Source: Metallosphaera yellowstonensis MK1
GTDB lineage: Archaea > Thermoproteota > Thermoprotei_A > Sulfolobales > Sulfolobaceae
Length of the DNA: 64,000 nucleotides
Assembly: GCF_000243315.1 (NCBI RefSeq)
Contig: NZ_JH597768.1
Location: forward strand, 427,322 to 491,321
Direction of reading: 5' to 3'
Shown: positions 46,766 to 61,640 of the stretch, piece by piece
Position numbering within the stretch: the stretch's first letter is position 1
Layout of the letters: the number at the start of each line of letters is the position of its first letter
Position numbers and translations under genes: made by a program
The notes under the pieces: model-generated
What the model saw: the letters and a program-made list of their open reading frames with translations, nothing else
What the model was told of the DNA's origin: nothing
Database searches by the model: none

Positions 46766-48058
46766 GTGGGAAGGAAGTTGGAAGACTTCGGTAAACTGGC
46801 TCTAGAGATATCTGCCAAGTATAAGGGAAAGATTCAGATAACACCAAAGGCTCCAGTGAGGTCTCTGGATGACTTCTCGGTTCTTTACACGCCTGGAGTG
46901 GCCGCGGTTTCCCAAGAGATAACGAAGGACAAAGATCTCTCCTTTCGTTACACATACAGGTGGAACGCTGTAGCCATAGTTACAGATGGTTCCAGGGTTT
47001 TAGGGCTGGGCAACATAGGTCCAGAGGCAGCGATGCCAGTGATGGAAGGGAAGGCCTTGATATTCAAATTCCTAGGGGGCGTGGATGCTGTACCCCTTCC
47101 CTTAGGTACATCTGATGGAGACAAGCTAGTAGAAACAGTCAAGATTCTAGAACCTGCATTTGGAGGGATAAATCTCGAGGATATAGAGTCCCCGAAGTGC
47201 TTCTATATTCTAGAAAAATTAAGGTCTCTCCTCAACATACCAGTGTGGCACGACGACCAGCAAGGGACTGCAGGAGCAACGTTGGCGGGGCTAATAATAG
47301 CCCTTGAGCTTAGTGGAAAGAAGTCCTCTGAGGTCAAGATAGTACTTTATGGGACTGGAGCAGCTAACATAGCTACCGCACATCTCCTAAATAAATATGG
47401 TGTACCGTACAAAAACATGTACCTTATAGATTCCGCGGGAGTCCTTTACAAGGGCAGGAAAGACGAGGATAAGTTAAAGACCGAAAATCCGTGGAAATAT
47501 GAGTTACTCAAGGAGACTAACGGCGAGGGAGTGACTACAGTGGAGGAAGCGTTTAGGGGAGCGGATGTCGTAATAGCGGCGTCGAGACAAGGTCCCAATG
47601 TGATAAAGAAAGAGTGGATAAGATCAATGGCGGATGATCCCATAGTGTTCGCATTGGCTAATCCAGTCCCAGAGATATGGCCTTCAGAGGCAAAGGAGGC
47701 GGGGGCTAAAATAGTCGCTACAGGAAGGGGAGACTTCCCTAATCAGGTCAACAATTCTCTGATATTTCCAGGAGTGTTCCGAGGAGCTCTAGATGTGAGG
47801 GCAAGAACCATCACCGACGAGATGGTCATTGAGGCATCTAGGGAATTGGCCAGCCACGTTAGGGAGAGAGGACCTTCACTCGATTACATAATACCCAAGA
47901 TGACTGAGTGGGAAATATATCCCAGAGTAGCTGCTGCTGTGGCAATGAAAGCATTAAAACAGGGAGTAGCTAGGCGTTCCTTGAGTTATGATGAGCTTTA
48001 TGAGAACGCGAGGAAAATAATCGAGAATGCGCGTAATCATATGTCCAGCATAGCTTAA
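46766..48058 (+). CDS. Malic enzyme (NAD(P)-dependent malate dehydrogenase, decarboxylating)
   Basis: 430 residues from GTG 46766. Oxidatively decarboxylates malate to pyruvate. Motifs: [54 protein letters not shown] (metal and catalytic region), YGTGAANIA (dinucleotide binding) and [11 protein letters not shown]. Divergent from infB; TATA-like TTATATATTTTATAAG lies about 25-45 nt upstream. Confidence 0.93.
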   Translation: MGRKLEDFGKLALEISAKYKGKIQITPKAPVRSLDDFSVLYTPGVAAVSQEITKDKDLSFRYTYRWNAVAIVTDGSRVLGLGNIGPEAAMPVMEGKALIFKFLGGVDAVPLPLGTSDGDKLVETVKILEPAFGGINLEDIESPKCFYILEKLRSLLNIPVWHDDQQGTAGATLAGLIIALELSGKKSSEVKIVLYGTGAANIATAHLLNKYGVPYKNMYLIDSAGVLYKGRKDEDKLKTENPWKYELLKETNGEGVTTVEEAFRGADVVIAASRQGPNVIKKEWIRSMADDPIVFALANPVPEIWPSEAKEAGAKIVATGRGDFPNQVNNSLIFPGVFRGALDVRARTITDEMVIEASRELASHVRERGPSLDYIIPKMTEWEIYPRVAAAVAMKALKQGVARRSLSYDELYENARKIIENARNHMSSIA

Positions 48059-48114
48059 ATTTTTATAAGCACAGACAGAATGAACTTTCGCTCAGTACAC
48101 TGAAGGTGTAAGTT

Positions 48115-48366
48115 ATGCGTTCAACTTCTAAAAAGGTGGATCCTAGAGATCATGTTCTCGTCCCCAAACATGAGGTGTTACCTGTTGAGGAGGCCTATAA
48201 GATTCTCAAGGAGTTAGGTGTAGGTCCAGAACAGTTACCTTGGCTTAAAGCGTCCGATCCTGTAGCGAAGGTAATAGGGGCAAAACCTGGAGATATAGTT
48301 AAGATAACCAGACATAGCCCCGTTGTAGGGGAGTTAGTGGTATACAGGTACGTGGTGAGTGGATAA
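48115..48366 (+). CDS. rpoH: RNA polymerase subunit H (Rpb5 C-terminal homologue)
   Basis: 83 residues, the archaeal RpoH with [39 protein letters not shown] and a closing YRYVVSG. First gene of the large polymerase operon. TTTTTATAAGC at about 48060-48070 is the promoter, giving a leader of some 20-25 nt. The next gene starts 3 nt after its stop. Confidence 0.95.
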   Translation: MRSTSKKVDPRDHVLVPKHEVLPVEEAYKILKELGVGPEQLPWLKASDPVAKVIGAKPGDIVKITRHSPVVGELVVYRYVVSG

Positions 48367-48369
48367 GAT

Positions 48370-51300
48370 ATGCTCTCCATAGACGATAGATGGATAATTG
48401 TAGAGGCCTACTTCAAGTCAAGGGGGCTGGTGAGACAGCACCTGGACTCCTTCAATGATTTCGTAAGGAATAAGCTCCAAGAGATAATTGATGAACAAGG
48501 AGAGATAACAACGGAAATACCAGGACTGAAGATCAAATTGGGCAAAATAAGGGTGGGAAAGCCTAGGGTGAGGGAGGCAGACAAGGGAGATAGGGAGATA
48601 ACTCCAATGGAAGCTAGGCTGAGGAACCTAACCTACTCTGCCCCAATCTACCTTACCATGATTCCCATCGAGAACAACATAGAGGGAGAGCCGATAGAAG
48701 TTCACATAGGTGACATCCCGATCATGTTAAAATCCTCTGCTGATCCCACCTCAGAGCTCAGCCCTGAAAAATTAGTAGAAATAGGAGAGGACCCAAAGGA
48801 CCCAGGCGGTTATTTCATCATTAATGGCAGTGAACGCGTCATAGTCACCCAGGAGGACTTAGCCACAAATAGGGTCCTGGTGGACGTTGGGAAATCCGGC
48901 TCCAACATAACTCATACTGCAAAGATAATTTCGAGCACGGCAGGCTATAGGGTGCCCATAACTATAGAGAGACTTAAAGACTCCACAATTCACGTTTCTT
49001 TTCCCGCAATGCCTGGTAGAATACCTTTTGTAATTCTAATGAGGGCCTTGGGGATATCAACAGATAGAGACGTCACTTATGCCGTCTCTTTGGATCCAGA
49101 AATCCAAAACGAGTTACTTCCCTCCATTGAACAGGCAAGCTCGATAGCAACTAAAGAGGACGCGCTGGACTTCATAGGAAATAGGGTAGCTATAGGCCAG
49201 AAGAGAGAGATGAGAATACAAAAGGCAGAACAGATCCTAGATAAGTACTTCCTCCCCCACTTAGGTACGTCTCCATCAGACAGAATGGCTAAGGCGTACT
49301 ATCTGGCTTTTGCCGTATCTAAACTGATAGAGCTTTATCTAGGTAGAAGGGAGCCCGACGATAAGGATCACTATGCCAACAAGAGGCTCAAACTGGCGGG
49401 AGACCTCTTCGCCAGTCTCTTCAGGGTCGCGTTCAAGGCATTTGTGAAGGATCTAGTGTATCAGCTCGAAAAGTCTAAGGTGAGAGGTAGAAGGTTAGCC
49501 CTGAACGCTCTAGTGAGGCCCGATATCATCTCAGAGAGGATAAGGCATGCTTTAGCTACTGGGAATTGGGTTGGCGGTAGAACAGGAGTAAGTCAGCTCT
49601 TAGACAGGACTAACTGGCTATCCATGCTCAGCCACCTAAGGAGGGTCGTATCGTCCTTGGCCAGGGGCCAACCAAACTTCGAAGCGAGGGATTTGCACGG
49701 TACGCAATGGGGTAGGATGTGTCCCTTTGAAACTCCAGAGGGTCCCAACAGTGGACTGGTCAAAAACATAGCCCTACTAGCTCAGATTTCAGTGGGTATA
49801 AACGAGAGGAACGTTGAGAAGACCTTATACAATCTAGGCGTAACCCCAGTGGACGAGATCATAAGGAAGGTGGAGGCTGGGGAGGACGTTTCGGAATATC
49901 AGGGTTGGAGTAGGGTAATATTAAACGGTAAGTTAGTGGGCTATTATCCTGATGGAGAGGAGCTAGCTCAAAAGATCAGGGATAGGAGAAGAGAAGGAGA
50001 GTTGAGCGATGAAGTCAATGTAAGTCACATGGTCACGGAGAGCTTCGATGAGGTATACATAAATTGTGATGGCGGGAGGGTCAGAAGGCCACTCGTAGTG
50101 GTCAGGAATGGCAAGCCTTTGGTCGCGAAGGAAGACATCGAGAATCTGAAGAAGGGCAAGATCACTTTCGACACCTTGGTGAGGGAAGGCAAGATCGAAT
50201 TCCTAGATGCCGAAGAGGAGGAGAACGCTTTAATTGCCATGGAGCCTAAGGACGTAACAAAGGATCATACGCACTTGGAGATATGGGCCCCTGCCGTTCT
50301 AGGCATAACTGCCTCAATAATTCCTTATCCAGAACACAACCAATCACCTAGGAATACATACCAGTCAGCTATGGCCAAACAGGCTTTGGGACTATATGCT
50401 GCCAACTATCAAATACGTACTGATACGAGAGCTCACCTTCTTCATTATCCTCAGAAACCCATAGTCCAAACTAGGGCATTAGAAGCGATAGGTTACACAG
50501 AGAGGCCTGCAGGGAATAACGCAATCTTCGCGTTGATGTCCTATACAGGGTATAACATGGAGGATGCGGTGATCATGAACAAGTCCTCCGTGGACAGGGG
50601 GATGTTCAGGTCAACGTTCTTCAGACTTTACTCTGCTGAAGAGATAAAATATCCCGGAGGTCAAGAAGATCAGATACTCCTTCCAGAGGCTGGAGTTAGA
50701 GGATATAAGGGAAAAGAGTATTATAGACTCTTGGAGTCAAACGGTATCGTTTCGCCTGAGGTAGAGGTCAAGGGTGGAGACGTGTTAATAGGGAAGGTAA
50801 GCCCTCCTAGATTCCTCCAAGAGTTTAAGGAATTATCACCAGATCAATCCAAGAGAGATACATCAATCATAACCAGGCACGGTGAGAGAGGTACGGTAGA
50901 CCTAGTATTGGTCACAGAGACATCTGATGGTAATAAATTGGTTAAAGTGAGGGTGAGGGACTTGAGGATACCGGAGATCGGTGACAAGTTTGCCACTAGA
51001 CACGGTCAAAAGGGAGTGATAGGAATGCTAATACCTCAAGTAGATATGCCCTATACGGTAAGGGGTCTCGTGCCTGACATTATCCTCAATCCCCACGCTC
51101 TTCCCTCTAGGATGACGGTAGGACAGATCATGGAGGCCATAGCGGGCAAATATGTCGCTGCTTCTGGTCATCCTATAGATGCCACGCCGTTCTACAATTT
51201 ACCCATCGAAGAAATCCAGAAGAAGCTTTCGGAGCTAGGATATCTTAGCGACGGAACAGAAGTGGTGTATGACGGAAGAACAGGTGAGAAAATAAAATCG

Positions 51301-51736
51301 AGAATATTGTTTGGCATAGTGTATTATCAGAAGTTGCATCATATGGTGGCAGACAAGATGCATGGTAGGGGAAGGGGTCCAGTCCAGATATTGACCAGGC
51401 AGCCCACAGAGGGTAGGGCTAGGGAAGGTGGACTTAGGTTTGGAGAGATGGAGAGGGACTGTCTGATAGGATATGGAGCGGCAATGTTGATTAAAGATAG
51501 ACTTCTGGATAACTCAGACAGGGCGGTAGTGTACGTATGTGATCAGTGCGGCTACGTTGGATGGTACGATAGGGCCAAGAACAAATATGTTTGCCCTATA
51601 CATGGAGATAAGACCACGTTATCTCCAGTAACAATTTCCTACGCATTTAAGCTATTGTTGCAGGAGCTTATGAGTATGGTAATTGCACCCAGGTTAGTTC
51701 TTGGCGATAAAGTATCAATAGGAGGTGGAAATTCCA

Positions 51737-51744
<8 letters not shown>
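48370..51744 (+). CDS. rpoB: RNA polymerase subunit B
   Basis: 1124 residues, one unsplit polypeptide as in Crenarchaeota (many euryarchaea split it). Present are the lobe region, [23 protein letters not shown], the [17 protein letters not shown] active-site segment, [11 protein letters not shown], and the C-terminal zinc ribbon [23 protein letters not shown]. rpoA1 overlaps by 8 nt. Confidence 0.97.
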
Positions 51745-55578
<3,834 letters not shown>

Positions 55579-55588
55579 GTGAAAAGTT

Positions 55589-55903
55589 ATGTCTCAGTCT
55601 ATAACTTTCGAGTCAGAGATAAAGGTCCTCTTGAAGACCGGAAGGGTGATCCTCGGTAGCAAGAGATCTGTCAAGGCCTTGAAGGCTGGTAAGCTGAGAG
55701 GAATAATCTTAGCTTCCACAGTAAGGAGTGACATAAGAGAGGATGTGAAGAGGTATGCGGCTTTAGCTGGAATTCCAGTGGTGGAGTATAGGGGAAGTGG
55801 ATGGGAGTTAGGTACGTTAGCCGGTAGGCCTTTCCTTATATCAACTATAGGTGTAGAGGATCCTGGGGAGTCAAAGATCCTAGAACTATCGCAGACAAGG
55901 TGA
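55589..55903 (+). CDS. rpl30e: 50S ribosomal protein L30e
   Basis: 104 residues, L7Ae/L30e fold: [37 protein letters not shown], and [21 protein letters not shown]. In the standard archaeal position after rpoA2 and before nusA. Start ATG 55589 follows AGGTGAAA. Confidence 0.93.
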   Translation: MSQSITFESEIKVLLKTGRVILGSKRSVKALKAGKLRGIILASTVRSDIREDVKRYAALAGIPVVEYRGSGWELGTLAGRPFLISTIGVEDPGESKILELSQTR

Positions 55904-55910
55904 TACGGGA

Positions 55911-56342
55911 TTGCCTGATATCAAGTTAACTCCAGAAGAAATGCGTTACATGTCACTTTTTCAGGACGTTACAAGGGTTACAGTTAGGGACTGCGTAATT
56001 GACGAGGAGGGGAACAGGATAATATTTTTGGTAGACCCAGAGAACATGGGTATGGCCATAGGGAAGGGAGGTTCAAACATCAGGAAGCTCAAAAAAATTA
56101 TAGGAAAAGACATAGAAGTTGTTGCCTACAGTGAAAACTTGGAAGATATAATAAGGAATCTTATGTCTCCTGCTAGAGTCAGAAACGTTAAGCTGATCGA
56201 TAGCAACTCCAAGAAAACCGTTCATGTGACCGTGGATCCCCAGGATAAAGCCATAGCCATAGGGAAGGGAGGGAAAAATGTAATGAGGGCCAAAATAATT
56301 TTAAAAAGATATATGGACATAGACTCCGTGATAATAAACTAG
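55911..56342 (+). CDS. nusA: NusA-like KH-domain transcription factor
   Basis: 143 residues: two KH domains with GxxG loops ([15 protein letters not shown] near residue 48 and [15 protein letters not shown] near 118). The archaeal form lacks the S1 and polymerase-binding domains of bacterial NusA. Start is TTG 55911. Fits between rpl30e and rps12, as in other archaea. Confidence 0.9.
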   Translation: MPDIKLTPEEMRYMSLFQDVTRVTVRDCVIDEEGNRIIFLVDPENMGMAIGKGGSNIRKLKKIIGKDIEVVAYSENLEDIIRNLMSPARVRNVKLIDSNSKKTVHVTVDPQDKAIAIGKGGKNVMRAKIILKRYMDIDSVIIN

Positions 56343-56352
56343 AGGTGTCCTT

Positions 56353-56793
56353 TTGGTAGGAAAATCTCCTAAGGGTATATTCGCGGCAAGGAAACTGAGG
56401 CTCAAGAGATTGAAGTTTAGATGGAGTCAGAGGAAGTTCAAGACTAGAGTCCTTCAATTGAAGAAGAGATTTGATCCACTTCAAGGAGCTCCGATGGCTA
56501 GGGGTATAGTTCTTGAGAAAGTGGGTATAGAGTCTAGGCAGCCAAATTCTGCTGTACGCAAATGCGTTAGGGTTCAGCTGGTCAAGAACGGTAGAGTAGT
56601 CACTGCGTTCGTCCCAGGTGACGGAGGAGTTAACTTCATTGATGAACACGACGAGGTCATAATAGCTGGTATCGGAGGTACTTTGGGGAGATCTATGGGA
56701 GACCTGCCGGGAGTAAGATATAAGGTGATAATGGTCAACGGTGTCTCTCTGGACTCGTTATATAAGGGTAAAAAGCAGAAGCCGGTCAGGTAA
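56353..56793 (+). CDS. rps12: 30S ribosomal protein S12
   Basis: 146 residues, uS12 of the decoding centre. Key segment [49 protein letters not shown] includes the conserved PNSA loop. The start is TTG 56353 after a GAGGTGT site. A convergent nuclease-family gene lies 4 nt beyond its stop. Confidence 0.95.
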   Translation: MVGKSPKGIFAARKLRLKRLKFRWSQRKFKTRVLQLKKRFDPLQGAPMARGIVLEKVGIESRQPNSAVRKCVRVQLVKNGRVVTAFVPGDGGVNFIDEHDEVIIAGIGGTLGRSMGDLPGVRYKVIMVNGVSLDSLYKGKKQKPVR

Positions 56794-56797
56794 ATCT

Positions 56798-57262
56798 CTA
56801 TTTCCTAAAACCCCTCTCCTGGGATCTGTCGACCAATTCCTTTTTGACCAATATGGGCTTACCAGTTAAGAGAGCTAGATATATGGCGTGGCTCGGTATC
56901 ATTCTCTTCTGAATAACCAGTCCCCCGAAATTGAGCTCCAAGGTAGCCAGGTATATATCATCCAGGATTCCATCTATGGCTATATACGTTACCCTCTTGC
57001 TTAACTGCTCCGTTATCTCCGGGATGAATGAAATTATATCATAAACAGTCTCACGCTTAGCAAGTTCTGATGTGTAGGTAGTCTCTACCTGGTCTGGTCT
57101 TAGGAGCTTATTTATAGCCTGAACTATATCTGCGGGTACGTAGAACAGATTAAACTCCCTTCCGTCCTCCAAATAGCACACTATTACTGGTACCCCATTC
57201 ATTGGCGATATGAACGCATCTACCTTACTGACCTTGATGTACTCCTGTTCCTGTGCAACCAT
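56798..57262 (-). CDS. Bifunctional-nuclease (DUF151) family protein
   Basis: 154 residues with the DUF151 pattern: VPVIVCYLEDGREFNLFYVP, and RMIPSHAIYLALLTGKPILVKKELVD at the C-terminus. Plant and bacterial relatives have RNase/DNase activity; the archaeal role is unknown. It is the only minus-strand gene inserted into the polymerase-ribosomal run, between rps12 and rps7. Confidence 0.75.
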   Translation of the reverse strand: MVAQEQEYIKVSKVDAFISPMNGVPVIVCYLEDGREFNLFYVPADIVQAINKLLRPDQVETTYTSELAKRETVYDIISFIPEITEQLSKRVTYIAIDGILDDIYLATLELNFGGLVIQKRMIPSHAIYLALLTGKPILVKKELVDRSQERGFRK

Positions 57263-57346
57263 TAATTCTAATGTTACCCAAGAAGGCTATTAAACCCTTT
57301 ATGAATAGTTATTTTAACTTGTCGGACGTCACTAAGAGGGAAGAAA

Positions 57347-57931
57347 ATGGATAGTTACCAACTCTCTGAGCTGGACATAAGGGTCTTTGGGAAGTGGGAC
57401 ACCAATGTTGAGATAAGGGATCCCAGTCTAAAGAAGTATATTTCGTTAATGCCAGTCTACCTTCCCCATTCAGGAGGCAGGCATGAGCATAGAAGGTTTG
57501 GAAAAGCTAAGGTTTCAATCACTGAAAGATTGATAAATGAATTAATGAGACCTGGTAAGAACAAAGGAAAGAAAGTCTTAGCGTACAACATCGTGAAGGC
57601 GACTTTCGAGTTGATAGGTACTAGGACAGGACAAAATCCGATACAAATTCTAGTGAGAGCCATAGAGAACTCTGCTCCGAGGGAGGAAGTTACAAGGATA
57701 ATGTATGGTGGAATAGTTTATTATGTAGCAGTAGACGTTGCCCCTCAACGTAGGGTTGACATAGCGTTAAGGCACCTTGTGGAGGGAGCTAGAGAAGTGT
57801 CGTTCAACAATCCCAAACCCATCGAGGAGGCCTTAGCGGACGAAATAATTTCGGCTGCTACGGGAGACCCAAAGAGTTATGCAATAAGGAAGAAGGAAGA
57901 GATGGAAAGAATAGCCCTAAGCTCCAGATAA
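57347..57931 (+). CDS. rps7: 30S ribosomal protein S7
   Basis: 194 residues, uS7. Segment [51 protein letters not shown] is the rRNA-binding core. Archaeal N-terminal extension present. ATG 57347 follows GAGGGAAGAAA. Confidence 0.95.
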   Translation: MDSYQLSELDIRVFGKWDTNVEIRDPSLKKYISLMPVYLPHSGGRHEHRRFGKAKVSITERLINELMRPGKNKGKKVLAYNIVKATFELIGTRTGQNPIQILVRAIENSAPREEVTRIMYGGIVYYVAVDVAPQRRVDIALRHLVEGAREVSFNNPKPIEEALADEIISAATGDPKSYAIRKKEEMERIALSSR

Positions 57932-57985
57932 ATAGCTAAACTTTTATTAACTGGATGGAAGATTGCGGTAGGGAGTTGAAGCTAC

Positions 57986-59293
57986 ATGTCTCAAAAACCG
58001 CACTTGAATCTGATAGTAATAGGCCACGTGGATCACGGTAAGAGTACTTTAGTAGGAAGGCTTTTGATGGAAAGGGGTTTCTTGGACGAAAAGACGATTA
58101 AGGAGGCAGAAGAGGCAGCCAAGAAGCTAGGCAAGGAGTCGGAGAAGTATGCGTTCCTCTTGGATAGGCTGAAAGAGGAGAGAGAAAGAGGCGTAACCAT
58201 TAACTTAACCTTCATGAAGTTCGAGACTAAGAAGTACTTCTTCACAATTATCGATGCACCTGGTCACAGAGACTTCGTCAAGAACATGATTACAGGGGCC
58301 AGTCAGGCTGACGCAGCAATATTGGCAGTCTCAGCCAGGAAGGGGGAGTTTGAATCAGGAATGAGCGTTGAGGGCCAGACCAGGGAACACATAATTCTCG
58401 CGAAGACTATGGGTCTAAACCAAGTGATCGTGGCTGTTACTAAGATGGATGCCACCGAACCTCCCTATGATCAGAAGAGGTTTAACGAAATAAAAGACAC
58501 CGTGGAGAAGTTCATGAAGTCCTTCGGATTCGACATGAGCAAGGTTAAATTCATTCCGGTAGTGGCAATAACTGGGGAGAACGTCACTAAGAGATCAGAG
58601 AATATGAAATGGTATAACGGACCAACTCTAGAGGAGGCCTTGGACGTACTTGAGATACCTCCTAAACCAGTGGATAAGCCACTCAGGTTACCCATTCAGG
58701 AGGTCTATTCAATCTCCGGTGTCGGTACGGTACCAGTGGGCAGGGTTGAGAGCGGAGTTTTGAAGGTCGGAGACAAAGTCGTGTTCATGCCAGCAGGTAA
58801 GTCCGCTGAGGTAAGATCTATCGAGACCCATCACACCAAGTTGGAGAAGGCGGAGCCTGGTGATAATATAGGATTCAACGTCAGGGGTATCGACAAGAAG
58901 GATATAAAGAGAGGCGACGTAGTGGGTCATACAACTAATCCGCCAACAGTCGCTGAGGAATTCACTGCGAGGGTAATAGTGGTCTGGCATCCTACAGCTT
59001 TAGCAGTGGGATACACTCCAGTAGTCCACGTTCACACCGCAAGCATAGCATGCAGGGTTTCTGAGATAGTGTCCAGGTTGGATCCAAAGACAGGCAAGGA
59101 GGCAGAGAAGAACCCACAGTTCATTAAGCAAGGGGAGTCTGCTATAGTGAAGTTCAAACCTATCAAGCCCCTGTGTGTAGAGAAGTTCAGTGAGTTTCCA
59201 GCCTTGGGCAGGTTCGCAATGAGGGATATGGGAAAAACGGTGGGCGTCGGAGTAATAAACGACGTCAAGCCCAGTAAGATAGAGATAAAGTGA
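57986..59293 (+). CDS. tuf: Translation elongation factor EF-1 alpha
   Basis: 435 residues. Delivers aminoacyl-tRNA to the ribosome. GTPase motifs GHVDHGKSTLVGRL, DAPGHRDFVKNM and TKMDA are present, plus the RGVTINLTFMKFETKKY effector loop and beta-barrels with VESGVLKVGDKVVFMPAG. CTTTTATTA at about 57939 can serve as a promoter for this and rps10. Confidence 0.97.
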   Translation: MSQKPHLNLIVIGHVDHGKSTLVGRLLMERGFLDEKTIKEAEEAAKKLGKESEKYAFLLDRLKEERERGVTINLTFMKFETKKYFFTIIDAPGHRDFVKNMITGASQADAAILAVSARKGEFESGMSVEGQTREHIILAKTMGLNQVIVAVTKMDATEPPYDQKRFNEIKDTVEKFMKSFGFDMSKVKFIPVVAITGENVTKRSENMKWYNGPTLEEALDVLEIPPKPVDKPLRLPIQEVYSISGVGTVPVGRVESGVLKVGDKVVFMPAGKSAEVRSIETHHTKLEKAEPGDNIGFNVRGIDKKDIKRGDVVGHTTNPPTVAEEFTARVIVVWHPTALAVGYTPVVHVHTASIACRVSEIVSRLDPKTGKEAEKNPQFIKQGESAIVKFKPIKPLCVEKFSEFPALGRFAMRDMGKTVGVGVINDVKPSKIEIK

Positions 59294-59320
59294 TTTTTCC
59301 CTTAATACGGTGTTGGTTTT

Positions 59321-59629
59321 ATGCCCAATAAGGCCAGAATCAGACTTTGGAGCACCAATGTTAATGATCTCAATTACGTTGTTAACCAGATAAGGGCGAT
59401 AGTAGAGAAGACCGGTGTAAACATGAAGGGACCCATCCCATTACCTACCAGGAGAATGGAGGTTCCAGTGCTCAAACTCCCCCACGGAGAAGGCAGGAAG
59501 AAGTGGGAGAAGTGGGAAATGTCTCTACACAAAAGGGTCATTGATATAGCTGCTGACGAGAGAGTTATGAGGCAACTGATGAGGGTAAAGGTCCCAGAGG
59601 ACGTATACATAGAGATTCAGCTTATATAG
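59321..59629 (+). CDS. rps10: 30S ribosomal protein S10
   Basis: 102 residues, uS10, with [43 protein letters not shown] and [20 protein letters not shown]. Standard partner of tuf; ends about 35 nt before tRNA-Ser. Confidence 0.95.
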   Translation: MPNKARIRLWSTNVNDLNYVVNQIRAIVEKTGVNMKGPIPLPTRRMEVPVLKLPHGEGRKKWEKWEMSLHKRVIDIAADERVMRQLMRVKVPEDVYIEIQLI

Positions 59630-59663
59630 TCCATGTAGGTAATGGTTTTTTGTGTGACATAGT

Positions 59664-59763
59664 GCCGGGGTGCCCGAGCGGACCAAGGGGCTGGCCTGGA
59701 GTTATGCACGGACAGCCAGTGGGGGCCAACCCTGCGCGGGTTCAAATCCCGCCCCCGGCGCCA
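59664..59763 (+). tRNA. tRNA-Ser (anticodon GGA) with ~12-nt intron, CCA encoded
   Basis: Class II cloverleaf: acceptor GCCGGGG/CCCCGGC, discriminator G and a genomic CCA (59761-59763), anticodon stem CTGGC/GCCAG, long variable arm GGGG-GCCAA-CCC, T-arm GCGGG-TTCAAAT-CCCGC. The anticodon loop is 19 nt; removing 12 nt (TTATGCACGGAC) after position 37 gives CTGGAGA, anticodon GGA. A fair bulge-helix-bulge (one G-A pair) can be drawn. The IS607 element starts a few bases after the CCA. Confidence 0.92.
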
Positions 59764-59823
59764 TAGTCAACAGTTTCCGATAAGCCGTGAAGTTTATATA
59801 CTTTGTATGTGAGTTTAATTATA

Positions 59824-60408
59824 ATGCTGAAACCTAAGGAAGTGTGCCAAAAACTGGGAATATCCTACCGCACGTTGCAGAGCTACGTTAAGAAAGGGTA
59901 CATAAAACCAATAGTACTACAGAGCGGGAAGTGGAGGTTCAGGGAAGAGGATGTCGAAAGATTGATGGGAATTATTAGAAAGAGAAAAGTGATACTTTAC
60001 GCTAGGGTATCATCAAATACACAAAAAGATGATTTAGTAAACCAAGTTAAATACCTAGAAGAGAACGTTAAGGAATACGACCAGGTGATAACAGACGTGG
60101 GATCTTCATTAAACATGAAGAGGAGAGGATTCGTCAAGTTGTTAAGTATGATACTGAATAACGAAGTATCAAAAGTAATCATAGCCTACCCAGACAGACT
60201 TGTTAGGTTCGGCTTCGAGATACTTGAGGAAGTGTGCAAAGCGCACAACTGCGAGCTCGTGGTGTTGAACAGGGAGGACAAAACACCAGAGCAGGAACTG
60301 GTCGAAGACTTAATCTCTATACTAGTCTCCTTTAGCGGAAAGTTGTATGGTATGGGGAGTCACAAGTATGAGAAGGTGAAGAAGTGCATCGAGGAAATTA
60401 AGGCCTAA
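59824..60408 (+). CDS. tnpA: IS607 TnpA serine recombinase
   Basis: 194 residues from ATG 59824. MerR-like HTH (MLKPKEVCQKLGISYRTLQSY) followed by the small serine recombinase domain with catalytic Ser in ILYARVSSNTQKDDL, then ITDVGSSLNMKRRGFVKLL and VIIAYPDRLVRFGFEIL. All expected blocks are present, so it may be active in trans on both copies. A TTTATATAC sequence at 59792-59800 may be its promoter. Confidence 0.93.
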   Translation: MLKPKEVCQKLGISYRTLQSYVKKGYIKPIVLQSGKWRFREEDVERLMGIIRKRKVILYARVSSNTQKDDLVNQVKYLEENVKEYDQVITDVGSSLNMKRRGFVKLLSMILNNEVSKVIIAYPDRLVRFGFEILEEVCKAHNCELVVLNREDKTPEQELVEDLISILVSFSGKLYGMGSHKYEKVKKCIEEIKA

Positions 60409-61577
60409 ATCGTTTCAACCAGAGGAGGAATACGTCTACCTAACTTACTCCCTGAAGAATGATAAGGGGGAGAGAGCAGGGTACTGCTGGAGAACTACAA
60501 AAAACTACTGCAGAGGGCTTTAGACTGGTTATGGGAGAGGATCAAGGTTGAGAGGAGAGAGATCAGGAGGGATAAGAAAGTCCTCACGAAGGTCAAGATA
60601 ACCCTCCCAGAGAAGAAGGGAGTGTACAAGACGTTGAGGGATGAACTGGAAAAGGTCAACGTCCTAGCTTCCCACTACGTGGATAAGGCAATAAGCGACG
60701 CTTACTCCGTGTTGAGGAGCTGGAGGAGGAGGGCCGAGAAGGGGCGAGCTTCACTGAGGAAACCTAAACTGAAGAGAGTTTACGTAAGGGTTAAGTCTAC
60801 TCTGAGGAAGGTTGAGGGTGAGAGTGTGAGGATTACTGTAAGACCGTATGAGTACATTACCTTCTCATGATCCCACACCTGGTTTTCAGGGAGGGTCAAA
60901 GGGTTAGAACTGGGTGAGCCCGTGATAAAGGAGGACAAGGTTCACCTACCATTCCGTTACAGATTACCCTGGTTTACTCCCCTAGACTTCCTGGCAGTTG
61001 ACAGTAACCTCTACACGCTGGACGCTTACGACGGCGAGAAGTTCGTCACTTTCTCCTTGAGGGAGTTGTACAGCCTTAAGTTTGGGATGGAGTTGAAGAG
61101 GGGTAGAATCAAGTCCTTCGCTTCAAAGCACGGTAGGAAAGGGAAAGTGTTGATGGAGAAGTACTCACACCGTGAAAGGGACAGCGTCCTAGATTACGTT
61201 CACAAGTTCGTGAACAAGTTGCTGGAGATGTATCCCGTGACTACGTTCGCTATAGAGAAACTGAACAAACAAGAGATGTTCCAAGACGCTAACGACAGGT
61301 TTTCTAAGAAGATTTCAAGGACTGTATGGAGGTCGATCCACCGTGTGTTGAAGTACAAGGCCCCACTATACGGCTCCCTAGTTAAGGAGGTGAACCCGCA
61401 TTTAACTTCCAAGTCCTGCCCCAGATGTGGACGGGTTTCCCGAAAGGTAGGACTTTTCGTTGTGAGAGGTGTGGTTTCACCTTGGACAGGCAACTGAACG
61501 CATCCCTCAACATCTTCCTCAAGATGTGCGGGTTTCCCCAACTCTTTCTCACTCCCTCTGGGAGTAGGTGGGTTTAG
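60409..61577 (+). pseudogene. IS607 tnpB, three lesions
   Basis: Readable TnpB in pieces: EEYVYLTYSLKNDKGE, a frameshift near 60480, then ENYKKLLQRALDWLWERIKV through KRVYVRVKST to PYEYITFS. An in-frame TGA at 60868-60870 interrupts it; the same frame continues through FRYRLPWFTPLDFLAVD, FAIEKLNKQEM and SCPRCGRVSRK. A further frameshift near 61446 (a net 4-bp loss compared with the deleted copy) precedes FRCERCGFTLDRQLNAS. RuvC-like residues and zinc cysteines survive, but no full protein can be made. Confidence 0.88.
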
Positions 61578-61640
61578 GTTACCCCGTTAAGGGGGCGGAG
61601 GAGTAACGGGTTTCCCCGCGACCCCTGTGAAGCTCAAGGG
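61498..61640 (+). ncRNA. Omega-RNA-like 3' region of IS607 element
   Basis: Matches 30190-30345. The first stem is CCCAA...GTGGG around CTCCC-TCT-GGGAG, the next CCCC-GTTAA-GGGG inside GTTAC/GTAAC, then the CGGAGGAGTAACGGGTTTCC block. Position and folding fit the TnpB guide RNA, which overlaps the tnpB end and continues into flanking DNA. Confidence 0.45.

Larger units (their letters stand above)
59768..61640 (+). mobile_element. IS607-type element, near full length
   Basis: Spans from the sequence shared with the deleted copy (TTTCCGATA, about 59770) to the shared right end (GTGAAGCTCAA, about 61627-61637). It holds an intact tnpA, a damaged tnpB and an omega-RNA-like 3' end. IS607 elements move through a serine recombinase and leave no long target duplication, so the exact ends come only from comparing the two copies. 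Confidence 0.85.
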
